Below, in pieces: positions 53,014 through 62,696 of a stretch of 64,000 nucleotides of DNA (its first letter is position 1; each line of letters begins with the position of its first letter). The notes under the pieces were generated by a model. The model worked only from the letters and a program-made list of their open reading frames with translations, was not told where the DNA came from and ran no database searches. The position numbers were made by a program, and so were the translations under genes. Source of the stretch: Candidatus Melainabacteria bacterium (GTDB lineage: Bacteria; Cyanobacteriota; Vampirovibrionia; Obscuribacterales; Obscuribacteraceae); assembly GCA_016212515.1 (NCBI GenBank), contig JACRFZ010000095.1:1-64000 (forward strand), read 5' to 3'.

Positions 53014-54417
53014 CTAGTTCAGGTCGGCCGATTTGATAATCCGGCCTTTATGCAGATTGACTTTTGCTACTTTGCCGACCACTGATTGAAAACCGCTTAC
53101 TGCTGAATCTTCTACGGCGCCGGCATCCATTGTCATTTCGTCGACGGCGTCGATAGTAATGATTTCACCCGCCGGAATGTCTTGGGAGGCGTAGATGACG
53201 GCACGCATTGCCGGCGTTGAACCACTTTGTGCAGTCGGACCGCTTTCCTTGCCTCCGTAAAGAACCTCCAGAACTATCTTTGTGCCCTTTTGCGGCTGTG
53301 AATCGAACCAGATTTTGGCGGGATATACCACGGAGATAAGTTCAGTTCTCTCTCTGATGATGCCGGTGCCGCTGCCACCGGCGGTGGTGCGTGCCTGGGC
53401 TGCCTCGGTAGTCTTGTAACCCTTGCCGTCGTCTCTGATTGTCATGTTGAAGACGCCGTGGTCGGCTTCGATGTTGATGGAAGCCATGGAGGCGGAGGCG
53501 TGTTTGGCTGTGTTGTTGAGACATTCCTGGGCGATGCGGAATATATGCAGGGCAACTTCCGTGGGAAAGTCCGGCAGCGTTTCCGGGGCATGGAAATGAC
53601 AGGGGCAACCGATGCGGCTGGAGGCGGCGTCGCAAAGTTCCTCCAGAAGGGGTCGTAAGCCGCAATCTTTCAGATCTCGGGGGTAGAGGTCCTGGCAAAT
53701 TTCACGCAGTTTCTCCGAGATTTCGTCGAGAATGGCCCTGGCTTCCTCTTCGTTTATGGCTGCTTTGCCGGCTTTACTCGAGAGATTGCGCTTGAGAAGC
53801 ATGACATTGCCGATTACAACATCGTGAATTTCCCTGGCTAGAGAGCTGAGGATAGCCTCTTGCTGGTCGACCATCTTTTGCACCAGGGCCTGTTTTTCGG
53901 CCATAAGAGCGCGTACTGCCCCGGCGAAGCTATAGCCGCTGGCTATGAGGCGCAGTGGTTCCGGCATTCCGTCCAGGTCACTTCTGGTGCGACTGACCAC
54001 GTCTTTAAAGAGACCGCGCATGAGGGCATTCATTTCGTCGCCGGTTACAACTACATCAGATACAGTCCAGGCCCCGATTTCTCGGTCATGTACCTTGAGT
54101 GTGAGTTTGTTGCGCGAGGGCAATTCGCTATTGGGAAGGGTCATTATTTCTGTGGCTGGAATTATGAAACAGTCCACGCTTTCCTTGCGTCCTCGAACCG
54201 AGAGCGCCCACTGGGAAGTGGCTACGATCAGGCGGCTAAATTCTTGCGGTGATTGGTGCGGAGTTTGGGGCTGCCTCTGCACGGACATTTGCAACAGTTC
54301 GTCGTCTATTGTGGAATTGTAGCGTTTGACCAGGAGTGTGAAAAATTCTTCCAGCGACTGCAGGAGCACGTCGAAGGGCTCTTCTTTATGAGTCGTGCCC
54401 TCAGTCTTCGCCTTCAT
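53014..54417 (-). CDS. NarL-type histidine kinase with a C-terminal SAF domain
   Basis: 467 aa, no membrane helix. A helical N-terminal region (to about 185) is followed by HisKA_3 (LAREIHDVVIGNVMLLKRNL, His198) and HATPase_c (IAQECLNNTAKHA, DDGKGYK, GIIRERTELI). Residues about 404-465 form a SAF domain (VIYASQDIPAGEIITIDAVDEM ... VVGKVAKVNLHKGRIIKSADL). SAF occurs in CpaB/RcpC pilus proteins, antifreeze-like sialate synthases and altronate dehydratase; its fusion to a kinase is unusual. Its ATG overlaps the upstream regulator's stop by 4 bp. Confidence 0.88.
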   Translation of the reverse strand: MKAKTEGTTHKEEPFDVLLQSLEEFFTLLVKRYNSTIDDELLQMSVQRQPQTPHQSPQEFSRLIVATSQWALSVRGRKESVDCFIIPATEIMTLPNSELPSRNKLTLKVHDREIGAWTVSDVVVTGDEMNALMRGLFKDVVSRTRSDLDGMPEPLRLIASGYSFAGAVRALMAEKQALVQKMVDQQEAILSSLAREIHDVVIGNVMLLKRNLSSKAGKAAINEEEARAILDEISEKLREICQDLYPRDLKDCGLRPLLEELCDAASSRIGCPCHFHAPETLPDFPTEVALHIFRIAQECLNNTAKHASASMASINIEADHGVFNMTIRDDGKGYKTTEAAQARTTAGGSGTGIIRERTELISVVYPAKIWFDSQPQKGTKIVLEVLYGGKESGPTAQSGSTPAMRAVIYASQDIPAGEIITIDAVDEMTMDAGAVEDSAVSGFQSVVGKVAKVNLHKGRIIKSADLN

Positions 54418-55073
54418 ATCTCAGGCTCCAGCTTGCCATAGCCGCTATCCACGGCCCAGGCGATGAGAGATTCTCGGCTATCCAGTTTTAGCTTGGTGAG
54501 CAGGGCTTCCACTTGCTTGCGCACCGTTTCAGGGGCGGTGAAGCGCTGGGCGGCAATATCTTGATATTTTAAGCCGCGGGCAAGCAGGGTAAGTAGATGC
54601 CTTTCGGTGCTGGTCAAGTGCGGGTGTTTCGATTTGGCCAGTTCAGATGAGATAACTGGTGCGTTGCCGCCCATCACTTCTCTAATGGCATGAGCCACTA
54701 AGGACAGTGGCTCCGACTTGAGCAAATAACCGGCTACTCCTGTCTGCAAGACAATTTGCAGGATAGCCGCCCTCGTATCGCCGGAGAAGACGATTACCTT
54801 GGCTTTACCGAGGCGGCAAAAGGTTTCACTGAGACTTTTGGGACCGGTGGAGTCAGGTAGATGCAGATCAAGGAGGATAATGTCGGGATTGAGTGCTTGC
54901 GCTAGGCTGAGAGCCTCAGTGCTTGTGGTGGCGGTGCCCACTACTTCTATATCTTGCTCTTCGTTCAATTCGGCCTTCAGGCCTTTGAGGGTGGCTTCGT
55001 GATCTTCCACGAGCAGCACCTTGATTTTGCTCTGGCCTGCTTGCTCCGGTTGTCCGACGGTTTTCTTTTTCAT
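54414..55073 (-). CDS. NarL/FixJ-family response regulator
   Basis: 219 aa. Receiver with Asp69 (DIILLDLHLPDS) and acidic pair VEDHEAT. C-terminal LuxR-type HTH (LTSTERHLLTLLARGLKYQDIAAQRFTAPETVRKQVEALLTKL). The cognate partner is almost certainly the overlapping kinase. It lies 48 bp downstream of the PP2C gene, so all three form one signalling operon. Confidence 0.93.
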   Translation of the reverse strand: MKKKTVGQPEQAGQSKIKVLLVEDHEATLKGLKAELNEEQDIEVVGTATTSTEALSLAQALNPDIILLDLHLPDSTGPKSLSETFCRLGKAKVIVFSGDTRAAILQIVLQTGVAGYLLKSEPLSLVAHAIREVMGGNAPVISSELAKSKHPHLTSTERHLLTLLARGLKYQDIAAQRFTAPETVRKQVEALLTKLKLDSRESLIAWAVDSGYGKLEPEI

Positions 55074-55121
55074 GGAATTAAATAGCCAATGATTGCAGCC
55101 GGGACCGGAGCAAACAAATTA

Positions 55122-55919
55122 TCAGGCATTCACCTGGCTGACGTCTGGTAGAGGCAATTCGTCTGTTTGCTTGGAGGTTACCAGGCGGGCCGATAAGATG
55201 GTGACATTGTCCGGGGCATCTCTGGAGAGTACCATCTCAAGCAACGTGGAACAGGCTTCTTCAGGCATTTCCAGGTTGTTGACGGTTTCCTGCAGTTCCT
55301 TTTCTTGCACGACCTCAGACAGTCCGTCACTGGCCAAGACCAACCAGTCTCCCGGTCCGAGAATCTTCAAGCAGTAATCTACTGCCACTTGCTCATCGTG
55401 CCCCAGGCAGCGGGTGATAATGCTGCGGAAGGGACTGACCCGGCATTGCTCTTTGGTCAATTGTCCGCGCTTGAACATCTCCATCACCACCGAATGGTCC
55501 GTGGTCAGCCCCACTACCTCTTCGTTACTGATGTGGGTGGCGCGGGAATCGCCCACATGGGCAATGTGTACGTGTCCTTCGTCGCTCAGAACGGCCATGA
55601 CCAGGGTAGTGCCCATGTTTGGTGAGTCGCGGCTTTCCAGGGCGGCGCTGCGCACGGCTGCATTGGCTCTGGCTACAGCTTCCTTCAACCAGTGTTCCAC
55701 CTGGTTTGGCTGTGTATAGTCGGGCGGGGCTTCATTCCAGTAGGCTTCAATGGTACCCACGGCTAGCTTGCTGGCTTTTTCGCCGCCGCTTGCGCCGCCC
55801 ATGCCGTCGGCGACGACCAGGAGGCGTTTGTCGTCGCTTATGAGGAAGTTATCCTGATTATCTTTACGCTTCAGACCGCGGTCGGTAAGCCCAGCTGTCA
55901 GCCAGGTGGAGTTCGGCAT
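55122..55919 (-). CDS. PP2C-type Ser/Thr protein phosphatase
   Basis: 265 aa from ATG 55919, which has GGAG about 8 bases upstream; a longer frame from 55994 lacks this. The PP2C signature is present: RKDNQDNF, VVADGMGGASGGEKAS, VHIAHVGDSRATHI, VLASDGLSEVV and APDNVTIL, giving the Mg/Mn-binding aspartates. First gene of the PP2C - regulator - kinase operon. It may dephosphorylate Ser/Thr sites in that pathway, but no Ser/Thr kinase is encoded in the window. Confidence 0.92.
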   Translation of the reverse strand: MPNSTWLTAGLTDRGLKRKDNQDNFLISDDKRLLVVADGMGGASGGEKASKLAVGTIEAYWNEAPPDYTQPNQVEHWLKEAVARANAAVRSAALESRDSPNMGTTLVMAVLSDEGHVHIAHVGDSRATHISNEEVVGLTTDHSVVMEMFKRGQLTKEQCRVSPFRSIITRCLGHDEQVAVDYCLKILGPGDWLVLASDGLSEVVQEKELQETVNNLEMPEEACSTLLEMVLSRDAPDNVTILSARLVTSKQTDELPLPDVSQVNA

Positions 55920-56173
55920 AGAAATTGCTCCGTGTTTGTTGCCGGACTTGTCGATAGTCGTATCCGGTATGATTCCATGATAGGGGGCGGTCATAATGAT
56001 GTTAATTCCCGAAAACGGGTAAATTCATGCAAAATTTCCCATGCTTGTTTTTCAGTTCAGAATTGGGCGATTTTGTCATTTTTACCCCTGAATTATCTTA
56101 TTTTGCTCTGGTCGGCAATCTTCTACAATACAAGCTGTTTTTTCCGTCCCATTAATCGGACAAACGGACCAAG

Positions 56174-56953
56174 ATGGGTTATACACCGCACCTTCGCCAG
56201 TTTCATAAAAGCAGACTGAAGCTTCGCTTGCTTTGTTCCTGTTTACTTCTAGGCTTGCCTCTGACCTTCACCTTTTGCGGGCGTGAGGCAGAGGCCGGCG
56301 GCGGTCGTCATGGGGTGGTCAACTTCAAACCGGTGGGCCCCCTTTCGCCCAGAATGAAGGACGGCGCAGCTTTGATTCATCATATGAGCCGCCATGCCGG
56401 TGCCCTTAATGACTATTCTTTGATTTTTGAGACCATTACTTTTAAGGAAAAGGAAACAGTTAGTGAGAAGGGCCGTCTTTACTTCAAGAAGCCTAAGCTG
56501 ATGCGGCTTGAGGAGATAGGAGAGTATAAAAATGGTTCTGTGGCCGTGATCGGTAAGGACGGCAAGGCCAGAGCTCATGCGGGAGGACTGGTCAAGTTCA
56601 TCACTTTGACCATGAATGCCGATGATAAGCAGTTGAATGCCGCCAATGGCGACCGTATGCTCGATTCGGATTTCGCCTCCCTGGCCGGTCTTCTGGAGCG
56701 GCGCTTGCAGGAGGGCAATCTGGCCCGGGCGACAGAGACACCGGCGGCCTACGAGGGGGTGGACGGTCAGACTTATATGCTCGAGCTTTATCGCCAGGAT
56801 GACCCTGAGAAAGTATTGAAGCGAATCTATGTAGATCCGGTCTCTTACCTGCCGGTGCGCTGGGACGATTATGACTATAGAACCCCCTGCAGTAGCACCT
56901 GGAGCGCGGTGAAGGTAAACACCGGGCTCAAGGATGAGCTTTTCGAATTGTAG
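56174..56953 (+). CDS. Secreted DUF1571/LolA-like protein
   Basis: 259 aa. N-terminal basic/hydrophobic signal (LKLRLLCSCLLLGLPLTFTFCG; a lipobox-like TFCG is possible). Mature domain: LNDYSLIFETITFKEKE, GRLYFKKPKLMRLEEIG, then YMLELYRQDDPEKVLKRIYVDPVSYLPVRW. This is the half-barrel pattern of LolA/DUF1571 lipid-binding proteins. Divergent from the PP2C gene. Confidence 0.6.
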   Translation: MGYTPHLRQFHKSRLKLRLLCSCLLLGLPLTFTFCGREAEAGGGRHGVVNFKPVGPLSPRMKDGAALIHHMSRHAGALNDYSLIFETITFKEKETVSEKGRLYFKKPKLMRLEEIGEYKNGSVAVIGKDGKARAHAGGLVKFITLTMNADDKQLNAANGDRMLDSDFASLAGLLERRLQEGNLARATETPAAYEGVDGQTYMLELYRQDDPEKVLKRIYVDPVSYLPVRWDDYDYRTPCSSTWSAVKVNTGLKDELFEL

Positions 56954-56998
56954 ATGGCGAATTTTCGCCTGAGAGGCTGATAAATTAAGGAGTATTCG

Positions 56999-58072
56999 AT
57001 GAATTCAAGCGTCGTACCCAAGTTCGAGCCCGGACAGGCTGAAGATGGCAGTGAGCGTCTATTTCTTTTAGATGTAGGACAGCGGCTTGCACCACTTACC
57101 CTTCGCGGCGCAGTTTTGGGAGCCCTGGTGCTTTTGCTTTGCACTGGCGGTAATGCCAGGGCGGGAGAGGCCCAGACCAGGAAAGCCGTTAAGTTCTCGG
57201 ATGCAATTCCATATATGAAGAGTGGTCAACCTGCGGCCGGTTCAGCGGCCAGATCGGTGGCTCCGGCCCGAATGCAGGCGCTCAAGGTCTTAACCCCGAA
57301 AGAATTAGCGGGACTTTTGCAGCAGCGGGTGGACGGTGCCATGAGCGGAACTTTTGATAGTTTTGCCAATGGCTTTATCGGCCTCACTAGAGACGACCTG
57401 GGTTTTATGGTGGGGCTCTACCCCGGCGCTCCCTCCGTAGCCAGGCAGCAGTTACAGAGGGCTTTCGCCTCTTCTTATGATCCGACCCTGAAAGAGCTTT
57501 TCGATGCCATTGCCGTACAGACCCAGACCAATTGGGCCTATAAACCGGACGGTCAATTTGTGAAGTCGTCCAAGCCGGTGCCCAAACCAGTGGAAGGTTT
57601 TGCCGTCTTTGAATTTACTCCCGCCAAGCGTGACCTGACTTACCAGGTGCGTCTGCCTGCCGGTTGGCAGTCGGAGGACAAAGGCAGCTTCATCAAGTAT
57701 TTTGGTCCCAGTTTTCCTCTTGCCGTAGATGTCTTTCCTCAGGGGCGCGTTTCCATCGGCGGTGCCGACAGCAAGGGCAAAGAGCAGCTTCGCTTGTATG
57801 CTTATCAACTTTCCATAGACTGGGCCAAGAAAGTCAAGCCGGATGTTAAACCTTCAGAACTAAGCACAGGCCGGGTAGGCGCCTATGATGCCATCACTTT
57901 TGATACCATGGTCGAACGTGCACCGGGGCAGAAAGTGCACTGGCGTCAGTGGGTGGTGGCCGACCCCGTTACCCGCAATGTCTACTTTATATTGAGTTCG
58001 ATTCTGCCTGAAAAAGAGCGCGAAATTTATCCCGGCGTGCAGGAATTGCTTGCCTCTTTCAAGATTTTGTAA
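56999..58072 (+). CDS. Membrane-anchored or secreted protein of unknown function
   Basis: 357 aa, ATG with TAAGGAG 6 bases upstream. A hydrophobic segment (LTLRGAVLGALVLLLCTGGNARAGEA) lies unusually far in, at about residues 34-56. The C-terminal 150 residues (YQVRLPAGWQSEDKGSFIKYFGPSFPLAVDVFPQG ... VQELLASFKIL) resemble the PsbP/MOG1-like alpha-beta fold of periplasmic proteins. 45 bp after the DUF1571-like gene, so probably in the same operon. Confidence 0.6.
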   Translation: MNSSVVPKFEPGQAEDGSERLFLLDVGQRLAPLTLRGAVLGALVLLLCTGGNARAGEAQTRKAVKFSDAIPYMKSGQPAAGSAARSVAPARMQALKVLTPKELAGLLQQRVDGAMSGTFDSFANGFIGLTRDDLGFMVGLYPGAPSVARQQLQRAFASSYDPTLKELFDAIAVQTQTNWAYKPDGQFVKSSKPVPKPVEGFAVFEFTPAKRDLTYQVRLPAGWQSEDKGSFIKYFGPSFPLAVDVFPQGRVSIGGADSKGKEQLRLYAYQLSIDWAKKVKPDVKPSELSTGRVGAYDAITFDTMVERAPGQKVHWRQWVVADPVTRNVYFILSSILPEKEREIYPGVQELLASFKIL

Positions 58073-58098
58073 GAGCGTCTCTAGTCTCTAGGTTCGCT

Positions 58099-59724
58099 TT
58101 AGACGGCCAGCAGGCTCTGGGCACCTACTTTGCTCAATTCTACAGAGGGATTTAATTCCTGGAAGCGAGATACGTCCCATTTTGTCTTGAAGAGCAAGAC
58201 CGGTTCTTCGAATTTGTCGGCGGCTATGTTCAGTCTGGATGTGTTCTCCAGGCTCTTGAGTGTGGCCCAGCCGCCCACTACCCATAAGGCCGCTTGTATG
58301 TCGTAGTTGGTCAAAATTGTGGTGACACCGTATTCCGATTGCAGTCTGAACTGTACAACCTCAAATTGCAGGGGACCGACAGCGGCCAGAAGTGGAGTGC
58401 GCGTATCTCGCTCTGTCATCCATAAGATCTGGATGGCGCCCTCGTCTTGCAAGGCGGTTATGCCTTTGTGGAACTGTTTATATTTGCTTGGTTCGCGATT
58501 TTCAAGAAAGGCAAAGAGTTCCGGGGCAAAGGTCGGAATGCCGGGGAATTTCAGGGGCTTGCCACCGCTGATAGTGTCGCCGATGGCGAAGCCGCCCGGG
58601 TTGGTGAAGCCGACAATGTCGCCGGGATAGGCCTTCTCAATGGTTTGCCTTTCCTGGGCGAAGAGGCGCTTCGGTTGGCTCAATTGGATTGGCTTATTGG
58701 TACGGCTATTGGTTACGGTCATGTCCTTTTCAAAGGTGCCTGAGCAGATGCGCACAAAGGCGATGCGATCTCTGTGGCGGGGATCCATATTGGCTTGCAG
58801 TTTGAAGACGAAGCCGGTGAAGTCGGTGTGGGTAGGCTTGATCTCGCCGATGGAGGAGGGAAAGGAACCAGGTGAAAGAGACAGTTTGATGAAGGAGCGC
58901 AGGAAGAGTTCCACACCGAAATTATTCATGGCGCTGCCGAAGTAAACAGGGCTCAATTGACCGGCATGTATCAATTCCAGATCGAGGGGGTGAGTGACCG
59001 CATCGAGAATCTGCAGTTCTTCGTTGAATTCGTTAAAGAGCTTGGCCGGGATGATTTCTTTCAGGGCCGGATCATCTAGCTTGTAGGTGCTGACGCCGGC
59101 TACCGATCTGCCTCCGACGCTGCGCTCAAAGAGGTGTACGGTTTGCGAGGCCCGGTCTACAACTCCTTTGAATTCGTCGCCGGTGCCGATTGGCCAGTTG
59201 ACCGGATAAATGGCCAGACCCAGATCCTTTTCAATTTCGTCAATGAGCTCGATGGGGGTGCGACTGGGTCGGTCTAATTTGTTGATAAAAGTGAAAAGAG
59301 GCAAATGGCGCATGCGGCAAACTTCAAAGAGTCGCCTGGTCTGGGGCTCCAAACCCTTGGCGGCGTCGATGAGCATGACGGCATTATCGGCGGCGGCCAG
59401 GGTACGATAGGTGTCTTCGCTGAAGTCCTGGTGACCTGGTGTGTCGAGTAGGTTGAGCCAGCTATTTTCGTACTCGAACTGCAACACTGTAGAACTGATG
59501 GAGATGCCCCGCTGTTTCTCCAGTTCCATCCAGTCGGAAGTAGCGTGTCTCTGGGCCCTTCTGGCATGGACCGTACCGGCTTCGGCGATGGCGCCCCCGT
59601 ATAGCAGGAGCTTTTCCGTCAAAGTTGTCTTACCGGCGTCCGGGTGAGAAATAATGGCAAAAGTACGTCTGCGGGCGGCTTCTTCCGCCAGACAGAGTTC
59701 TTCTTCGCTGAGCTGTGACATCAT
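58099..59724 (-). CDS. prfC: Peptide chain release factor 3
   Basis: 541 aa, matching the usual RF3 length. G1 loop [16 protein letters not shown], switch region [10 protein letters not shown]3 [17 protein letters not shown]4 FINKLDR. Typical later motifs are HLFERSVGG and [15 protein letters not shown]. The GTPase recycles RF1/RF2 from the ribosome after termination. Two Met codons start the frame. Convergent with the 56999 gene. Confidence 0.96.
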   Translation of the reverse strand: MMSQLSEEELCLAEEAARRRTFAIISHPDAGKTTLTEKLLLYGGAIAEAGTVHARRAQRHATSDWMELEKQRGISISSTVLQFEYENSWLNLLDTPGHQDFSEDTYRTLAAADNAVMLIDAAKGLEPQTRRLFEVCRMRHLPLFTFINKLDRPSRTPIELIDEIEKDLGLAIYPVNWPIGTGDEFKGVVDRASQTVHLFERSVGGRSVAGVSTYKLDDPALKEIIPAKLFNEFNEELQILDAVTHPLDLELIHAGQLSPVYFGSAMNNFGVELFLRSFIKLSLSPGSFPSSIGEIKPTHTDFTGFVFKLQANMDPRHRDRIAFVRICSGTFEKDMTVTNSRTNKPIQLSQPKRLFAQERQTIEKAYPGDIVGFTNPGGFAIGDTISGGKPLKFPGIPTFAPELFAFLENREPSKYKQFHKGITALQDEGAIQILWMTERDTRTPLLAAVGPLQFEVVQFRLQSEYGVTTILTNYDIQAALWVVGGWATLKSLENTSRLNIAADKFEEPVLLFKTKWDVSRFQELNPSVELSKVGAQSLLAV

Positions 59725-59957
59725 TTAGGTAACCCCGGCATTCAGACTCTCGATTTTACCGCAGCCCGGGTGTAGCGCCTGCAGTTGCTAAGGCCCTTGC
59801 CACTCTCCCTTAATATAGTTGCCGCTAATGCATTGGTCGGCAAAAGCCGGCAAAGTCGTCTGAAGGTGGCTCTCTCAGCTGTTCTTGATTGATACGACTG
59901 CCGGCGACCGCTATTTCTTTAGGGGCGGCATCACTAATTCTGTCAGGAATTTTAACT

Positions 59958-61220
59958 TTATTTGGGTTCGCCGATACTGCCCAGGAAGAGGACTTCTCCG
60001 GTTTTGCTGTCCCGGAGAGCCAGCATGAACGGCCTGTCCACTTTGAATTGAACGGGTTCAACGGGCATGGCGCAGGAGGTCACACCCATCACCCCGGCAG
60101 TGACGGCGGCCGCTTCCGTGCCTTCTTCGTTTACATCGATGAAAGTCTTCTGCACTACCCGGCTGATGTAGGCGCCGGCAGGCGGTTGGATCAGGTTGGA
60201 GAAATCGGCGCTGGGGCTGAAGGCATCGGCTATGCCCATGGCTTTCAGGCTGCTGCTCAAATCACGTCCGTAATTGATGGTGAATTTCGGCAGCGAAAGG
60301 GCCACTTTCTTTCCGGCAAACTGCTTCTGCCAGTCGGCGAAGTTTTCGCCGGTTAATTGCTGAGTGAAGGCTTTCAGGTTTTGATCTTTATCCGGGAGGA
60401 AGATCAAAAGCTCTTGATTAAGCCCGGCATACTTGAGGCTGACAGCGGCAAAACCCTTGCCTTTGAGGTAAGGCATGTTGTCTTCCCGGTGCATCATAGT
60501 GACTGTCTTTGACGCACCGGATATGGTGTTAAACGGCTCTCTGGTGTTCAAATTCTTTTCAAAAGGCTCGTCCCATTTGCCTTTGAAATAAACACTGTTT
60601 AGCAGCACCATTTTTTCCTGGGGGCTGAGTTTGTCCAGGATCTTTGCAATCTTGCCGCGGGTCTTGTTTTTGCACCAATCATTGATTTTCACCAGTACCT
60701 TTTCAGCTGCGAAATCTAGATTTTCTACTTCGGCCTGGTAGAAGTCCTGGCACAGATTCATAAAGGATTTCTTGAAGGGGCTGCGATTATCGGCGTAAAT
60801 GGCGTTGGCAATGGCCAGTTCGACGCTTCTGTTTTGATTGAGGATAGCCAGGTTGGCCTTGTTGTGTTCATTCAGTTTTTCAAGCTGGTCGGATTTAACA
60901 CCGAGAAGCCCGGCCATTTTCTCTCTGGTGCCGCCGGCGGCACCGTTTGCCACCATGGATAGCACTTCATAGAGGCTGAAGGGTGAGACTACCACATTTT
61001 TCTCGCCGTCGCTTTTGGTGTTTTCTTCCATGACGGTCTTGAAGAACTCTATGCTGAATTTGTTCGCCCCCTGCTGTTCCCGGCTTTGCCTATCGGAAGT
61101 GCCAACATTACCAGTCTCCAGCCTCTTGCCTCGCCCCATTGCCGGTTTGGCCGCCACCGGATTCAACATTGAGGCGGTCAGGGCCACTGCCAGGACCGCG
61201 AGGATTTTCTTGTTTTGCAT
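59958..61220 (-). CDS. Secreted serpin
   Basis: 420 aa with signal peptide (KILAVLAVALTASMLNPVAAKP). Full serpin fold: NVVVSPFSLYEVLSMVANGAAGGT, LVLLNSVYFKGKW-type segment, and C-terminal DRPFMLALRDSKTGEVLFLGSI. The reactive loop hinge EEGTEAAAVTAG has small residues, so loop insertion and inhibition are expected. Counting from the hinge as in antitrypsin puts P1-P1' at Thr-Ser in GVTSC, which would suit an elastase-like target; this is inference. Confidence 0.9.
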   Translation of the reverse strand: MQNKKILAVLAVALTASMLNPVAAKPAMGRGKRLETGNVGTSDRQSREQQGANKFSIEFFKTVMEENTKSDGEKNVVVSPFSLYEVLSMVANGAAGGTREKMAGLLGVKSDQLEKLNEHNKANLAILNQNRSVELAIANAIYADNRSPFKKSFMNLCQDFYQAEVENLDFAAEKVLVKINDWCKNKTRGKIAKILDKLSPQEKMVLLNSVYFKGKWDEPFEKNLNTREPFNTISGASKTVTMMHREDNMPYLKGKGFAAVSLKYAGLNQELLIFLPDKDQNLKAFTQQLTGENFADWQKQFAGKKVALSLPKFTINYGRDLSSSLKAMGIADAFSPSADFSNLIQPPAGAYISRVVQKTFIDVNEEGTEAAAVTAGVMGVTSCAMPVEPVQFKVDRPFMLALRDSKTGEVLFLGSIGEPK

Positions 61221-61325
61221 AGGGTTGTTTATTGCCTTCTTGACAGGGCGCTCTCAAGGTCCGTACCAATGTTGTATTATCCCCCAAGTTAAACTGTTTG
61301 ATCTTCAGCGCCGGGAGTTTCGAGA

Positions 61326-62696
61326 GTGCCAAGCCCAAATGTCTTGCGGTTCTCATTATTGGGCCAAGGCCCCCTGAGGTTCAGCCGTTCCTCTCAAGCC
61401 ATGATTGTGGGGCTGTTCGTGGTGCTCACTAACTGCAGTCAGCGGGTTCTGGCGCAAGACTCAACGGCGGGCGCGGCTCCAAAGAGTGAGGCTCAAAGCA
61501 GCGGGGCTAAAAAGACTGACGATAACAGCGGCAATGAGGCCAAAGTAGAGGCACCAGCCCAGTGGGCGGCGCTTGAGGCGGAAGCTGAAAAGAGCTTTCT
61601 GGAAGGACGCCTCTTTGAGGCCGAAAGTAAGTGGACAAAGGCCCGGGCGGTGGCGGAGTCCAATCCCAATAAACTACTCCTGGCGGAAACTCTCAATCAG
61701 ATGACCCACCTTCTGGTGAAGCAGGGTCGGCTGGCTGAGGCTCGCAGCAATTTGAACGAAGCACTGGAGATACGCCGTCGAGAGTTGGGCGAGGAAAATG
61801 AGAAGACGGCTGAGACCCTGGGCAATCTTGCCCTGATTGAGCATCGAGAGGGTCATGACGGGCTGGCTGAGAAGCATTACAAAACGGCGCTTGACATTAA
61901 GAAGAAGGTGGGCAGCGAGGCTTCCCGCGCCATTACCCTTACCAATCTGGCCAACCTCTATGGCGAGATGAAGAGAATCGAAGAGGCCAGAGAGCTATAC
62001 GGGGAGGCTCTCAAACTGGATGAGAAGGTCTATGGCGCCGACCATCAGGAGGTTGCTCGGGATCTCTTCAATATCGGCGGTCTCAACTACCATCATAATT
62101 ATTTTCAGGAGGCTCTTTCTTATTTCAATAAGTCCCTGGCCGTTTATGAAAAACTCGCTGATAGCCAGGGCCAGATCAAGTGCCATCACTATATCGGTCT
62201 TTGCCAGGCTCGTTTGAACGAGCACGAGAAAGCCGTCGCGGCTTACAAAAAAGCCTATACCTTGCACAGCAAAATTAAGGGCGAAGGTCACATCGATACC
62301 CTTGTGCATCAGTTGAATATGGCTCGCAGTTTGGATACTGCCGGTCAATCGCAAGAAGCAGAGCAGATCTATAAAGGGGCCTTGCGAGTTGCCGATCAAG
62401 GACACAATGAAGCGAAATTGCGACTGGTGGAGTGCAGCCTCGAATACGCGCATTTTCTCCGGCGTCATGGTCGCAGCCCGGAAGCTGAAAAGCAGCTCTC
62501 TTCCGTCTTGAGCGTCTATGAGAGTTTGTCTGCCTCAGACCGGCGCAGGCTCTATGAACTGCCCCGGGCTTACAGTGATCTTTTGCGAGAGCTGAAGCGA
62601 GAAGAAGAAGCTGATCAGATGGCCCGCAAACATCTTCATGTCTATGGCACCAGTGCCGTCAAGCCGGCTACTAAGAAGAACAGGAAGGTGCGCTAG
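61326..62696 (+). CDS. Secreted TPR (kinesin-light-chain type) protein
   Basis: 456 aa, GTG start (ATG 61401 is an alternative). Hydrophobic signal segment ending in LTNCSQRVLAQ, possibly a lipobox. The mature part is a run of TPR_12 repeats (LVKQGRLAEARSNLNEALEIRRRELGEENEKTAETLGNLA and five or so more). The tail is basic (KPATKKNRKVR). The next gene starts immediately after its stop. Confidence 0.8.
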   Translation: MPSPNVLRFSLLGQGPLRFSRSSQAMIVGLFVVLTNCSQRVLAQDSTAGAAPKSEAQSSGAKKTDDNSGNEAKVEAPAQWAALEAEAEKSFLEGRLFEAESKWTKARAVAESNPNKLLLAETLNQMTHLLVKQGRLAEARSNLNEALEIRRRELGEENEKTAETLGNLALIEHREGHDGLAEKHYKTALDIKKKVGSEASRAITLTNLANLYGEMKRIEEARELYGEALKLDEKVYGADHQEVARDLFNIGGLNYHHNYFQEALSYFNKSLAVYEKLADSQGQIKCHHYIGLCQARLNEHEKAVAAYKKAYTLHSKIKGEGHIDTLVHQLNMARSLDTAGQSQEAEQIYKGALRVADQGHNEAKLRLVECSLEYAHFLRRHGRSPEAEKQLSSVLSVYESLSASDRRRLYELPRAYSDLLRELKREEEADQMARKHLHVYGTSAVKPATKKNRKVR

